Origin: Heliocidaris tuberculata | Taxonomy: Eukaryota > Echinodermata > Echinoidea > Camarodonta > Echinometridae | DNA: 64,000 nt | Direction of reading: 5' to 3' | Assembly: GCA_025618425.1 (NCBI GenBank) | Contig: CM046844.1 | Location: 12,677,080-12,741,079, forward strand | In this document: positions 33,836-44,026 of the stretch, in pieces | How positions within the stretch are numbered: the stretch's first letter is position 1 | Layout: the number at the start of each line of letters is the position of its first letter | The notes under the pieces: generated by a model | Database searches by the model: none | Told to the model about the DNA's origin: nothing | The model's input: only the letters and a program-made list of their open reading frames with translations | Translations under genes and position numbers: made by a program

Positions 33836-34650
33836 GCCTCGTTTATACATGACGTGGTAAACCGCCTGAAAAATGAAATAGTGAACTTTACCTTTCTGCA
33901 TTTTACAGCACACAAATACGTGAGGACGCTTTTAAAACCCCCTGTTTTTTAAACCCACATTTGCCATACGTTTACACTGATTTTATTTTATTTTTCATTT
34001 CATTGCCGCGTTGTTTATCATGTTGGTTTTAATACCGGGTCATATGTGTACGAGGCGTAAAAAGAGAAGTTCGAAAATAATTGTGTAGTAATTGTGAGGA
34101 ATAACGCCAAAAGATAAACTGGTTGGACTGATTTCAAAAATTCATACCCAAGTCTTTAAGTAAGTGTCTGATTACTTCATCCAGATACACCATGATCTGT
34201 TGATTTTTGAAAACTAGCAATGACTGCATTTATTTACCTTATTTACCATGTAAGTTCAGACTCCGCGTGGAAAAAATCCCCCGTTAACTGCGCTTTATAT
34301 TTCACATAGTACACAGATATGTACATGATGTAAGGACGCGTTGGGGATCTTTTACCGCCTTTTCACCACTATTTGCGTTTTCATTTACACGTGAAGTAGT
34401 TTGTATTTCTTAGCGGCGGTTTTTAGGCCGTATACCGTGTTTACACCTGTAAACGAACTAAACTCGAAGATAATTGTGTTGTTATCGTGAGGACGAACCC
34501 CATGAGTTCATAACGAGAAAATAATGGATTGGGTTAGAGATTCATAACAACATTTTTTATTATAGCTGTCAGATTACTACATCAAAATAAAGCATGATTT
34601 CTGAAAATATCACTGATTACATTGACTAACTTATCATATAAGTTCGCTGA
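33836..34650. repeat. Diverged direct duplication, offset about 393 bp
   Basis: Two adjacent copies share in order GTGAGGACG/GTAAGGACGCG, ACCGC, GAA.ATAATTGTGT.GT.AT.GTGAGGA, CTGATTACTTCATC/CAGATTACTACATC, CATGAT and GCAATGACTGCATT/TCACTGATTACATT. The right copy is offset by about 393 bp. Both are AT-rich with no frames. This is an old tandem duplication or two copies of a degraded element. Confidence 0.55.
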
Positions 34651-35100
34651 TCTTTGATTTTCAAGTATTTGCCTGATGCATGGAAACTAAAGAGCAACGA
34701 ATATCTGAGTGAGAATACGAGCTACATGGTAGTTCATTATGATACTGCACCATTACAGTCCTTGCTTCTAAATAAGACGTATGATGTCGGAAATTTAAGC
34801 TCTGAGTTGTAAACTATTTATAGTTTAGCACATGTGCTTTATTATACCGAATCCCGGTAATATCATTAATCTTATCTAAATTAAAATGAGAGTACCGATG
34901 CAATTATAACATCAGAACAAAATTTGCTCACATAACATTGTATAATAATGAATTCAAATACATGAATCCGCCATGGTTCTAGTTAGTCATTGTTCAATAC
35001 TGCCCTTTCCCTCAAATGAAAGGAATACACTAACTGCTACAGGGTTGGAAGAAAGGCTGTCTGTTGGTGTTTGTATCTGGTGTAGCCGAATACCACTCAA

Positions 35101-35175
35101 CCCGCCTCCGTGGTCTAGTGGTTAAGGCGTTTGGCGTACTGCCGGCGGAGACAGTTTTTACAACCCCTGCAGTTA
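35101..35175 (+). pseudogene. tRNA-like head, degraded SINE or tRNA pseudogene
   Basis: CCTCCGTGGTCTAGTGGTTAAGGCG carries a good A box (TGGTCTAGTGG) and D-arm. The expected B box (GGTTCGAANCC) is replaced by GTTTTTACAACCCC, so it should not be transcribed efficiently. It is most likely the head of an old tRNA-derived SINE. Confidence 0.45.
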
Positions 35176-35306
35176 TTTCCACAAATAGGAAGTCAGTAAG
35201 TAGGAACAATGAATTTAGCTACGCAAATCATTTCTCTCATTTAATTCAATTGATTTCCACGAGAGTTGGCGATGCTATAGTATAAGAACAAATTTTTCAC
35301 ACATTC

Positions 35307-35309
<3 letters not shown>

Positions 35310-35368
<59 letters not shown>

Positions 35369-35373
35369 TATAT

Positions 35374-35433
<60 letters not shown>
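35310..35433. repeat. (TA)n microsatellite, about 124 bp
   Basis: TA dinucleotides interrupted by AAATAAATA. Confidence 0.95.
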
Positions 35434-35436
<3 letters not shown>

Positions 35437-35835
35437 TATGTTTCTATGTGTTTATATGTTTCTAAAAACAGGAATCCTAACCTTTCCCGCCAATTACTAG
35501 AAACAAATATTATGTCCTGATTAATTTTCATTATTCTTGTCAAATTTCAGTCCACCCTCTTTCATATGATACCAAATATGTAATGATATTGTTTTGAATT
35601 AATGGATATGAAAGGTTTTAAGTAAGTGATGTCAAAAGAAGTTTGCGCACAGAGGCAATGCGAAGTGTAATTCCATTAAAATGCAAAGAAACAAAACGAG
35701 TGATAAAGACAAAAAGTTAGCCACATATGTCCTTCCAAATTACCGCCTTGTCTGTCCAAGCAAGAGTGTCCTCGAGTCAAGAAAAAAAGAAATAAAAGCA
35801 GAGTGAGGTGAATGAATGGTCATTCTCGTGCGCAA

Positions 35836-35872
<37 letters not shown>

Positions 35873-36027
35873 ATTGCTGGTTTAAAATTGCTTTAGTTTA
35901 ATGATCCCAGGCTCATTCATCACAAATGTGGAGCACATTGTAGGATGCATTACAATACATCAAGTTATGTTTATTTGACGAGATGTTGCTGAAAAAAGTT
36001 TGGTTTCTTTTTTTAAAGAAACACACA

Positions 36028-36076
<49 letters not shown>

Positions 36077-36844
36077 TTATAAGTTAGCATAAGTTAAACA
36101 ATTAGATACAGACCCCCCCCCCCCCACCCCCCGTAAAAAAAGATCAATGCAGAAAGATACTGACGGAAGGGAACGATAAAAATACTGATTAAGGAAACAC
36201 AAGAAAAAGATTTTACATTTGTATTAAAATTGGCAATGAAATAAAACCGACACTGCATATTGTTGTATTCATGATATCCCTTTTCCTTACAGTGCAGGGT
36301 ACAAAAGCTAACTAGCGTTTTTTATAACTTATGCCTTTATCACAATACTTAGAGATTATTTTTATACGTTATATATTTTACAAAATAGTACAATTAACAT
36401 AAACGATTGTTATACTTATTATTATAATGCCCCAGAATGAGAGCCACTTCTCAGTGCTGCTGGCATCCTAAGCAAAAATACATTTTCAGGGATGTATTCA
36501 GGGATATAAAGTCACCGGTAAATATCCTGAACATTCTGATTGAATTTTATCTTATTTCTTAATTATAATATGACTAAACGTAGCTATTACTTTTTTAACA
36601 GATGAATATGTACAGATATCCACATACTCATTGTGAAGCAGTAGATATGCATGCCTGAATATACCGGCCTTGACAACAGTTCACTTGAAACAATCTAGGG
36701 GTACAGGGGCCAAATCCTGGCCCAACTACATCTGCAATACTATTAATACGTTGTTGAGTACAATGTGCAAATTTGTTCAAACCTGCAATCTTGTTTCCCC
36801 AGAGTTTGAAATGTATATATACACGATATAGTTTGCAGTGGCTT
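35434..36844. other. Noncoding stretch downstream of the GPCR gene
   Basis: Poly(T) of about 30 at 35841-35870, (TA)n at 36029-36073 and C runs at 36113-36132. The 3' UTR of the minus-strand receptor gene should occupy the right part. No polyadenylation site is certain. Confidence 0.5.
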
Positions 36845-39800
36845 TTACAAAGTTAATGACGTGAAAGTCTCTCTAGGTGTACTAGAAGTTCTCCTTTCAA
36901 GTTGATTTGAAATAACATATACGCCCCTAGAATGTCCAGAACTCCAACGGGCTAAATACACTCCATTGCACTTCTTTATACCGAATTGGTCTGAATATAA
37001 ATTCTTGATTCTCTTGGTGCAAAAGAAGGATACAAAAATAAATAATCCTTCGAGACTCATGAAAAGAATGAATAGGTACCAGAAGAAATCCTGATCTGTG
37101 AAAGAAGCCAAAATACCGAAAAGCCATGAAAAACCAGCAGTAGTGGAAAGTTTGGCGTAAATGCCTATTTCACCCGGCTTTTTGATGCCATCTTTTGTTA
37201 CGTTCGCCTTATTGTTTAAGCCAAGTTTCTTTGAGCTTAGTTTTCTTGTTGTATGTAAACTATATACAATGGGAACGAATAAGATGGCGTTAGTGGTAAG
37301 AAGTAATGCTAGTGGCAAAACAAAAAGGTATAAAAAAGTGTATGGGTCTGCCATCCAACAAGAAAAGTACAGTCCGTAGTAAACGGGTAATGGCCCGCAA
37401 GCGCAAAAATGCCATGCGCTCCCGAGAAGAGTGAACACTATTGGTGTACACCAGGCGTAAAGAGCGTAAGGAGTGTGTTGCCGCAGTCGTGAGCGCGCAG
37501 TACTCCTACGAAGAACGTCGAACGATCGATGAGTACACCCGCGTATTTTCGGGCCAAATGTCTGGAATGCATGAACGACATTGGCGTTGGTCCAGAATAT
37601 CCGCGACAAGAAGAAGTAGTGCATTATCACTGCGGTTATTTGACATTCCATAGACCCCGGTGTGAGACTTAGACTTATTATGAATGTAATGTTTCCACCG
37701 ATAGAGGCAACCATGAGGGCCATGATGTTTAACCCAGGTAGCGTACGTAACTCTCCAAAAATGACATAGGTTAGCAGAGTAACAGAAAGGCATAGGGACG
37801 ATATGACTAGTCCAGTATAAGTCATGATAGTTTGAGCTCGTGTGAAATCAAAAAATACGACCACGATTTCTGAAATGACGTTGGCATAAACATTGCATAC
37901 TAGAATGCCTTCTGATGTTTGAAAGTATTCTGTAGGGTCATACATGGCGCCACCTTCAGTGATTATGCTGAGATTTTGCAGTATTTCGTATTCTGTTTCA
38001 TTTAGCAAGATTCTTTCGCATGTTGGATCGACTGGTGATTGGGAATCACAGACAATGGCACCAAAGTTCTGCTCATTGACAGGAATGGAAGTGTCGTACC
38101 CAAATATGTAATTCTTGTAACAGTCATAAACTCGCGAGGTACTATTCACGTAGACGATCGGGCATGAAGACGCATATTTATCGCCGCCTTGTGTTCGAAT
38201 GATAAAGTCAGATGACTCTAAAACAGTGAGGTTTCCCTTTTGACAATGGCTAATCAAGTAGTTAAGATCAGTCAGGTTTCCATTCATTATTTCCAGGAAA
38301 GTAAAATCTTTGTCACTTTGTTTCTTGACGCATACACCATTTACGTAAATATGCATTTCATTCGCGTTATTGAGGTCTGAAAGCTTACCTAAAATGTCCG
38401 CAAATTGTTTGGCACTGTTTCTGTTCATTTCCTTTGGATTCGCAAAGACCATAGTCAAAGTCACCTCGCAAGCCAAGTCCGTTTGCTCTTTATCGGAATG
38501 CGAAACGTTGTGATGAATGGGCGTGACATAAAGGTCCCACTCACTAGAATTAAAGACAGAGCGATCAAGAGGCAGTTTTGGTAACGTCTGAACATGGTCG
38601 CTGTAATCCCACTCAATGAAAATCTTTACAGTAATAACTAGCTCATCTTCAAGACCGACCGTTTCGTTAATAGCAGTAGTAATAGCATCCACCATGTGCA
38701 TGATCTCGTCCTTATCAAATTCATCCGTTGCTCGATTCGGCACACAGTTTTGTTTTACAAGGACGTATCCATCCGAACAGTAAAGCTGTCTACATTTCCC
38801 CAGATATGGATCAAAGACCTGTCCATCTTCACACGTGTCGATTATTCTAACAACAAGTCCATTTTCCTCATAGACCACGGTGGTGCTTTGATCTGTAGTT
38901 GCCATGTTGTAATTCGTAACTATTCGATTAGTCTTCTGCCTCTCACCATTTGATGGTTTCGAAGAATTTGCAGGAACACCATTTGATGGTTTCGAAGAAT
39001 TTGCAGGAACACCATTTGATGGTTTCGAAGATTTTGGATGAGTATTATTATGAAGGAAATGATTTTTGAGCATGTCTTTCGTCGGGCAGGTAATCATACC
39101 CTGGTCGACCCCATTGCACTCAGCGCAGAAGGCATTGCGATACAGCATAGAACCCCATAACTTGGGTGAAGCAATATCCGTGGTGACCAATGACAGATGT
39201 CCGGATACGCAGTTTTGGTCCAACCACTCAGATTTTTTCGATATTATTTCGGGGCATCTATCTATCATTTTTAAGCATGGGCGAAATACTTGTCCAAATG
39301 GCACACGGAATCTCGTCATGCAACTCCTCTTCAGGTAGTCGGACAAAAGTTCCGGTTGTTCGTAGGCAGAGGTTGGAAGCTCCCCGTGACAATATGCATC
39401 CTGGATCCAGAAATGAAACACCTTCACGAAGTTGCATGCCGCGCAAAAGATATTCCGATAAGTAATACCGTCACTCCCTTGGACGAATAGTTTTGCAATG
39501 TCATCGTGATAATCAATGTCAGTACACAGCATCTCGATGTTCTTGTTCTTCCAATTTGCATGACATTTTGTTTGTACGAGAAGAGAACCACACTCGACTT
39601 CATCCAAATGGGCGCATTCCAGCATGTTCTCTGTGCCTATTGAATCAGAATCAGTAGAGAATGTCGGGCTAAGATCAATCACATCATCATTTTCACGGCG
39701 CTCTTTGGTCTCTTGCACAATATTAATATCCCTTTGACCCCTCAATGCGTTACTTCTGTGTCGGCAGTGGATATTGTAATCGCTGCAGCAGTCCCCATAG

Positions 39801-40246
39801 CGAGAACACTCTGAATCGCAGAAACATACAAAACTTGTGCGGATTGACGATGGTTTCACATTACGTACTAAGTAGGTGTAGATAGAATCAGGGTCTGATG
39901 GTCCTGAGCCACATCTACCGAAACAGGAGTCTATGAATCCACACTTGTGTATCTTTGAAACATGTCCGGGATTGTCCACATGAGTTCTTAAATCTGGAAT
40001 GACATCTTCCTCTGTATATCTAATAATTGGCTGTAGAGATGTTTGAGTACCAAGCTCTGGCAAATTGTTTGTCATTTCCCGAGCTTGAGTCGGATCATTA
40101 TTCTCGTTGTCCGTGGCGCATTCGGTAATCCGAGTTGTAGTCACGATTACATCTGGCATGTGGAAACCACTGTCATTGCAAATGCTGCCGACGGAGAATA
40201 TGATGAGCAGAAAAATGACTAACTTATTTCGTGTGATTATAGCCAT
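36845..40246 (-). CDS. Somatomedin-B-containing Methuselah/secretin-superfamily GPCR
   Basis: A complete intronless frame of 1133 residues, with strong start context (A at -3, G at +4). Signal peptide 1-23. A somatomedin-B-like domain (about 105-163) shows the eight-cysteine spacing C108, C112, C141, C143, C147, C153, C154, C161. Two related modules carry YRNxFCAxCN at 263-272 and 369-378. An 11-residue repeat (NSSKPSNGVPA, about three units) spans 406-435. A cysteine segment C472-C501 follows, then a long N-glycosylated region. No clear HL(S/T) autoproteolysis site is seen at 780-800. Seven membrane helices: about 805-829, 836-860, 867-890, 926-946, 969-996, 1029-1049 and 1053-1076. LRTLPGLNIMAL at TM2, C868 pairing with the C963-W964 of the second outer loop, FSWLFGI in TM6 and EGLFIFVSFFCTKRIKNLY after TM7 place it in the secretin/adhesion superfamily, nearest Methuselah-like. 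It is a plasma-membrane receptor; ligand and G protein are unknown. Confidence 0.92.
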   Translation of the reverse strand: MAIITRNKLVIFLLIIFSVGSICNDSGFHMPDVIVTTTRITECATDNENNDPTQAREMTNNLPELGTQTSLQPIIRYTEEDVIPDLRTHVDNPGHVSKIHKCGFIDSCFGRCGSGPSDPDSIYTYLVRNVKPSSIRTSFVCFCDSECSRYGDCCSDYNIHCRHRSNALRGQRDINIVQETKERRENDDVIDLSPTFSTDSDSIGTENMLECAHLDEVECGSLLVQTKCHANWKNKNIEMLCTDIDYHDDIAKLFVQGSDGITYRNIFCAACNFVKVFHFWIQDAYCHGELPTSAYEQPELLSDYLKRSCMTRFRVPFGQVFRPCLKMIDRCPEIISKKSEWLDQNCVSGHLSLVTTDIASPKLWGSMLYRNAFCAECNGVDQGMITCPTKDMLKNHFLHNNTHPKSSKPSNGVPANSSKPSNGVPANSSKPSNGERQKTNRIVTNYNMATTDQSTTVVYEENGLVVRIIDTCEDGQVFDPYLGKCRQLYCSDGYVLVKQNCVPNRATDEFDKDEIMHMVDAITTAINETVGLEDELVITVKIFIEWDYSDHVQTLPKLPLDRSVFNSSEWDLYVTPIHHNVSHSDKEQTDLACEVTLTMVFANPKEMNRNSAKQFADILGKLSDLNNANEMHIYVNGVCVKKQSDKDFTFLEIMNGNLTDLNYLISHCQKGNLTVLESSDFIIRTQGGDKYASSCPIVYVNSTSRVYDCYKNYIFGYDTSIPVNEQNFGAIVCDSQSPVDPTCERILLNETEYEILQNLSIITEGGAMYDPTEYFQTSEGILVCNVYANVISEIVVVFFDFTRAQTIMTYTGLVISSLCLSVTLLTYVIFGELRTLPGLNIMALMVASIGGNITFIISLSLTPGSMECQITAVIMHYFFLSRIFWTNANVVHAFQTFGPKIRGCTHRSFDVLRRSTARSRLRQHTPYALYAWCTPIVFTLLGSAWHFCACGPLPVYYGLYFSCWMADPYTFLYLFVLPLALLLTTNAILFVPIVYSLHTTRKLSSKKLGLNNKANVTKDGIKKPGEIGIYAKLSTTAGFSWLFGILASFTDQDFFWYLFILFMSLEGLFIFVSFFCTKRIKNLYSDQFGIKKCNGVYLARWSSGHSRGVYVISNQLERRTSSTPRETFTSLTL
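38945..39035 (-). repeat. 33-bp coding minisatellite in the GPCR gene
   Basis: The unit ACCATTTGATGGTTTCGAAG plus 13 bases repeats about 2.7 times with almost no change. It encodes NSSKPSNGVPA and adds one N-glycosylation site (NSS) per unit. The near identity of units suggests recent expansion. Confidence 0.92.
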
Positions 40247-41145
40247 GCTGCTGCTGCATACCTTTCTTGAAAATTGGCTTCAGCAAAAGTTCGCATTATA
40301 AGATCAAGCTATGGTATCCAGACGGAGCTGTCTTCGTGCAAGTTTAAGCCGTGGCAGCATCTGACTAAGTGATGTCATCATTTGAATTGTATCCCATAAT
40401 ATTTAACCAAAACAACGGTCTGATATTGATAAGTACGCATCTATGTGAATGCGCACAGCTGTTTGTTATCTTATCTTATGGGTTACCCCCATCGCGATAA
40501 CTTGTTCATGATTGGCATTATTTCTAGATTACCATTAAAGCCGACTTCAAGGGGGTTTTTTTTTTTAAGGAAACATTGTGAAAATCTCATTTGAGTGTAG
40601 ACTGGTCTGACTTCATTTAACATTGGCTGCAATTCGTGTAGAAAAAAAAAATAACTGTAATTAAAAAGAATGAATGAACTGTAATTAAAAAAAAAATGTT
40701 ATTTATCCTTTAACAATTTAATGTATAAAGAAGGGATGTTTTAACCGACTAAACTTAATGTTAAACTGAATAATCAAGGTTAAAATGCATATACGATTAA
40801 AACACAAACCCATCTAGTGGCCTAGAATGTATTAATCAGTAAGGATGGTCCTCTTTGACACTGGCTAGGCTGGCTCTTTGTGATTAGCTCAGTGTGCTAC
40901 TGATATAAGAAGATGCAAACATTTCCGAAAAACGGATGTATTGTATTTAGTGTTTTTCACTGTCGATCTTACATATCTCTAAGCAATCATCAAAGTGAAA
41001 AAAGTGTGACAAATAGTGACTACTATAAAAATTTGGAAAATAGATCATGGAAAATTGATTTGAATAATGATTGTAAACTGTGACAAGATCCCTTAGCCGC
41101 TCCACTTGTATCGAAAGTCCTTGGTAGTATTGTTAACCTTTAGAT
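40247..41145. other. Upstream region of GPCR gene and spacer
   Basis: Contains the presumed promoter of the minus-strand GPCR gene; a TTATAA lies about 50 bp before the ATG, so it is a weak TATA candidate. Otherwise AT-rich and without genes. Confidence 0.4.
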
Positions 41146-41262
41146 CTATATCTTTCTGTATGCTTCTTTATCCAGAATATTTATGAAGTTGATAATAAAG
41201 GTGGTGGCATAACCCCCAAAGTAAATACCAATGCCCACTGGCATGATGCCAACAAACATTTT
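41146..41262 (-). CDS. Candidate terminal exon with a membrane segment
   Basis: On the minus strand ATCGTACCTTTCAG|AAAATG is a plausible 3' splice site. It is followed by 38 codons, KMFVGIMPVGIGIYFGGYAT, then TFIINFINILDKEAYRKI and TAG. The hydrophobic stretch could be a transmembrane helix with a short charged tail. A second exon-like piece lies upstream (41376-41859), but its plausible donor (GAA|GTAATG) does not give a matching phase in its most natural frame. The protein family is not recognised. Confidence 0.33.
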   Translation of the reverse strand, partial: KMFVGIMPVGIGIYFGGYATTFIINFINILDKEAYRKI

Positions 41263-41375
41263 CTGAAAGGTACGATAGATAAATCCTTTTGTCCTTATTC
41301 TGTTTGACATTGGATTTAAAACGCTGTATCACGCGTTTCTTTCCTCAAGAAGACCCATCAAGGCCTCGACATTAC

Positions 41376-41859
41376 TTCTCGTCGTGAAATAGAGATTGAA
41401 GGCAGTGGCGGATTTAGGGGGGGGGCAATTCCGGCCCGTGCCCCCCCCCCCTTTGAGGGAAAACAATGCATTGTGCCCCCCCCTATTTGCGATTATGCCC
41501 CCCCCCCCTTTCGACCACAAAACTTTTTTGTTTTTGTTTTTGTTTTGCTTGTCAGAGAATTATGGAGGGGAACTAGACCCCATAATCCCCCCCCCCCCCC
41601 CCCCCACTGAGCGAATTTTGGAGGGCTGGCAAAATTTTTCTTTTTTTGGACGCCACCCCCCACTGAGCGACTTTTGGAGGGCGAGACCAAAAGAATATGG
41701 GTCTCCCTCCAAGCAGTTTCCCAAAGTTGACAATCCTGCATTTGTGTGCCCCCCCCCCCTTATACGAAATCCTGGATCCGCCCCTGATTGAAGGTCAATC
41801 TCTTGTTGAATAAACACCGTTGTGGATGGGCCACAAATGTCTTCGATTGAGCCTTGATT
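41376..41859 (-). pseudogene. Exon-like segment split by a hAT element
   Basis: On the minus strand CTTTACTCTTATCAACAG looks like a 3' splice site. The following frame reads NQGSIEDICGPSTTVFIQQE, then IDLQ, and is then cut by the 384-bp hAT-like insertion (41403-41786). Beyond it the frame resumes as SLFHDEK and a stop. If this was an exon, the insertion has broken it. The call depends on a short peptide and is tentative. Confidence 0.25.
41403..41786. mobile_element. hAT-like nonautonomous element with 8-bp target duplication
   Basis: A 384-bp insertion begins CAGTGGCGGATTTAGGG and ends CCTGGATCCGCCCCTG. It is flanked by perfect ATTGAAGG copies (41395-41402 and 41787-41794). It is very rich in C runs and contains an internal duplication around CCACTGAGCGA.TTTTGGAGGGC (about 41606 and 41659). 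Same terminal family as 8078-8236. Confidence 0.9.
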
Positions 41860-42419
41860 CTGTTGATAAGAGTAAAGAATTATAATATATCAAATTTACC
41901 TTCTTTTTTGGGAATGTAATCCGCCTTTTCTTGGAACAATATTTTTCCTCAAGACGTCAGTTGAACATTAAAGATCATAGAGATTACAATTTCATATACA
42001 AAGGTGTTAAAATAGCATTAAGTTTTAGCTTTTAGATCATAGAATTTAAGTCGGAGGTACGTGGGCAATAACTATTTGTCAGGTACAGCATCTACAATCT
42101 CCAATCAGTGTTCAGGCACAGTTATCAAGTTTCCCTGTCATAACGTCAAACCAAACCTGTCCATGGCTAAGTTTATTATACAGTGCGTCCCAGAAAAAAA
42201 ACGAAACCCTAAAACAAAGGGTTATCGTGACCACACTATGTGCTCTATGACAATAGTTATCTATTTTCCATAAACTATAAATATGCTTTTAAATGGTATC
42301 TTGATGGCATCCATCCGTACATGCTTTACCGAGCAGCAGCATTTTGAAAAAGACATGTAAAAACTCAGTTGTGCCGGATTTGGGTAAAACCGCGAAAACG
42401 TTAGGATCATATGCAAACA

Positions 42420-42675
42420 CAGGGGCGGCGCTACAGGGGGGCAGAGGGGGCGACCGCCCCCCTATGATTTTTCAAGTAGTGAAAAAAGAAAAAAAAAAGA
42501 AAAAAAAAAAAGAAAAGGAGGAAGAAAAGGGAAGAAAGAAGAAAGAGGAGTATTAAAAAGAGAGGTCTTAAACATATAACTCTATATTACCCCTGTTATT
42601 CAATGGGAGAAAAAATATGACGTCATCTTTAGGGCGTCTTGCACCTCCTATCAAAATACCCTGGCACCGCCCCTG
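42420..42675. mobile_element. hAT-like element with CAGGGGCGG termini
   Basis: A 256-bp unit with ends CAGGGGCGGCGCTACAGG and CCCTGGCACCGCCCCTG. The interior is a CGACCGCCCCCC block followed by A/G-rich sequence. The flanking 8-mers (TGCAAACA and TGGGAAAC) match only partly, so the duplication is decayed or the copy rearranged. Confidence 0.7.
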
Positions 42676-42817
42676 TGGGAAACACGACTCAAAAGTAATG
42701 TAACATGACCTTTAAAACCCTATGATAAGACTGTATTCATCTGTTTCTTTCATTAATGAGGGTAAGAATAATGCCCTCATCATGAATTAAAGGGTGGTCA
42801 ATGTTTTGTCGATGTTG

Positions 42818-42948
42818 CACTGTAAAAAATAAATGTAAAACTACAGGTTTTTTAGCCCTTGAAATTACAAGTTATTACCGTTATTTCAATTTTACAGTCT
42901 TTTCCTGTAAAAAAAAACCCAGCAAGTTTGTTGGTTTACCGGAAATCA

Positions 42949-43009
<61 letters not shown>

Positions 43010-43155
43010 ATTTTATTGTAAATTTACATAATTTTATGGTAAATATAATTATGCTGATTTCCGTTTAAAAAAAAAAACTGTGGAAAAACGGGCATTCCCG
43101 GCATCCTGACTGCCAGGAAATTTCCGTGAAAAAACGGCAATTTTTCTTTACAGTG
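42818..43155. mobile_element. CACTGTAAA-ended element with central (TA)n
   Basis: The termini CACTGTAAAAAA and TTTCTTTACAGTG are inverted repeats. Inside, GGAAATCAGCATA and TATGCTGATTTCC flank a (TA)n run at 42952-43005, so the middle could extrude as a cruciform. CTGTAAAA..GGAATGCCCG..CAGGATGCC-type sequence is typical of a widespread nonautonomous DNA element. No transposase. Confidence 0.6.
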
Positions 43156-43204
43156 TGGTGGTAAAGAAAGTGCATGTTTTGTATTGATCTGGTACCTGTA
43201 ATCG

Positions 43205-43860
43205 AAATGAAATAGCATCCAAATTCTTAATTAGATATGTGTGATGATTCAAAACAATTTATTAATTGGGTGTATTTAAATCGTTTTGACCATTTTGGTC
43301 ATTTTGCCCACTTTAACCCTCATTGACCATTTACATAATTTCTACTAGAAACTCGAAAATAGCGAGCTGTACGGTTTCCATTTGGCTTCCTTATCCTAAT
43401 AAGAATGTTGATGGGGAAGTTTTAAAAAGCTCATCCTATGTAAAATTTAGCGCTGATTCCAAAAATGTTAGTCTTGTTGACCTCACTCGTGACATTCTGG
43501 TCATAATGGTCACTTTTGGGCGTAAATTGACAATGTTATCAATTCCTTCTTTGTCTGAATTGTGATCAAATTTTTAATCTGAATCATTTGTAGGTGGGTT
43601 TTGGCATCCAAATTCTTAATTAGATATGTGGGAGGATTCAGAATATTTTATTAATTGGGTGTATTTAAATCGTCTTGACCATTTCGGTCTTTTTGGCCAC
43701 TTTAACCCACATTGTTCATTTGCATGATTTCTATTATAGAAACTAGAAATTTGACCTGCAGAGTTTCCATTCGGCTTTCATATCCAAATAAGAGTGTTGA
43801 TAGGTGAGTTTTGAAAAGCTCATCCTATGTAAAATTTAGCGCTGATTCCAGTATGTCATT
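43205..43860 (+). repeat. 389-bp satellite-like repeat, plus-oriented block
   Basis: About 1.7 units. Landmarks GCATCCAAATTCTTAATTAG at 43214 and 43603 give a period of 389 bp. Each unit carries TTTTGACCATTTTGGTC, CTCATCCTATGTAAAATTTA and GACATTCTGGTCATAATGGTCA. It is followed by a 160-bp spacer and then the opposed block. Confidence 0.85.
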
Positions 43861-44026
43861 CATACTCTCCTAACCGTGATTATCACCTTTAGCCAAAAAC
43901 GACGACTTCTATATATTTTGCATAATGTCTATCGGGCAAGCATCGAAAATTTTCTGACGTAAATCAAGTTACTGTTGCATGCAAACATATCAACGTGTAG
44001 TATACACACATCTACAGTTCTAAAAG

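Noticed and set aside
41396..41817. Pro- and Gly-rich frames on both strands near 41.4-41.8 kb
   Set aside because: They are read-throughs of C and G runs in a hAT-like element, not genes.
42181..42210. CAGTGCGTCCCAGAAAAAAAAC as a transposon terminus
   Set aside because: Looks like an element end, and a similar CCCAGAAAAAAAA occurs near 57138, but no inverted partner or target duplication was found at either site.
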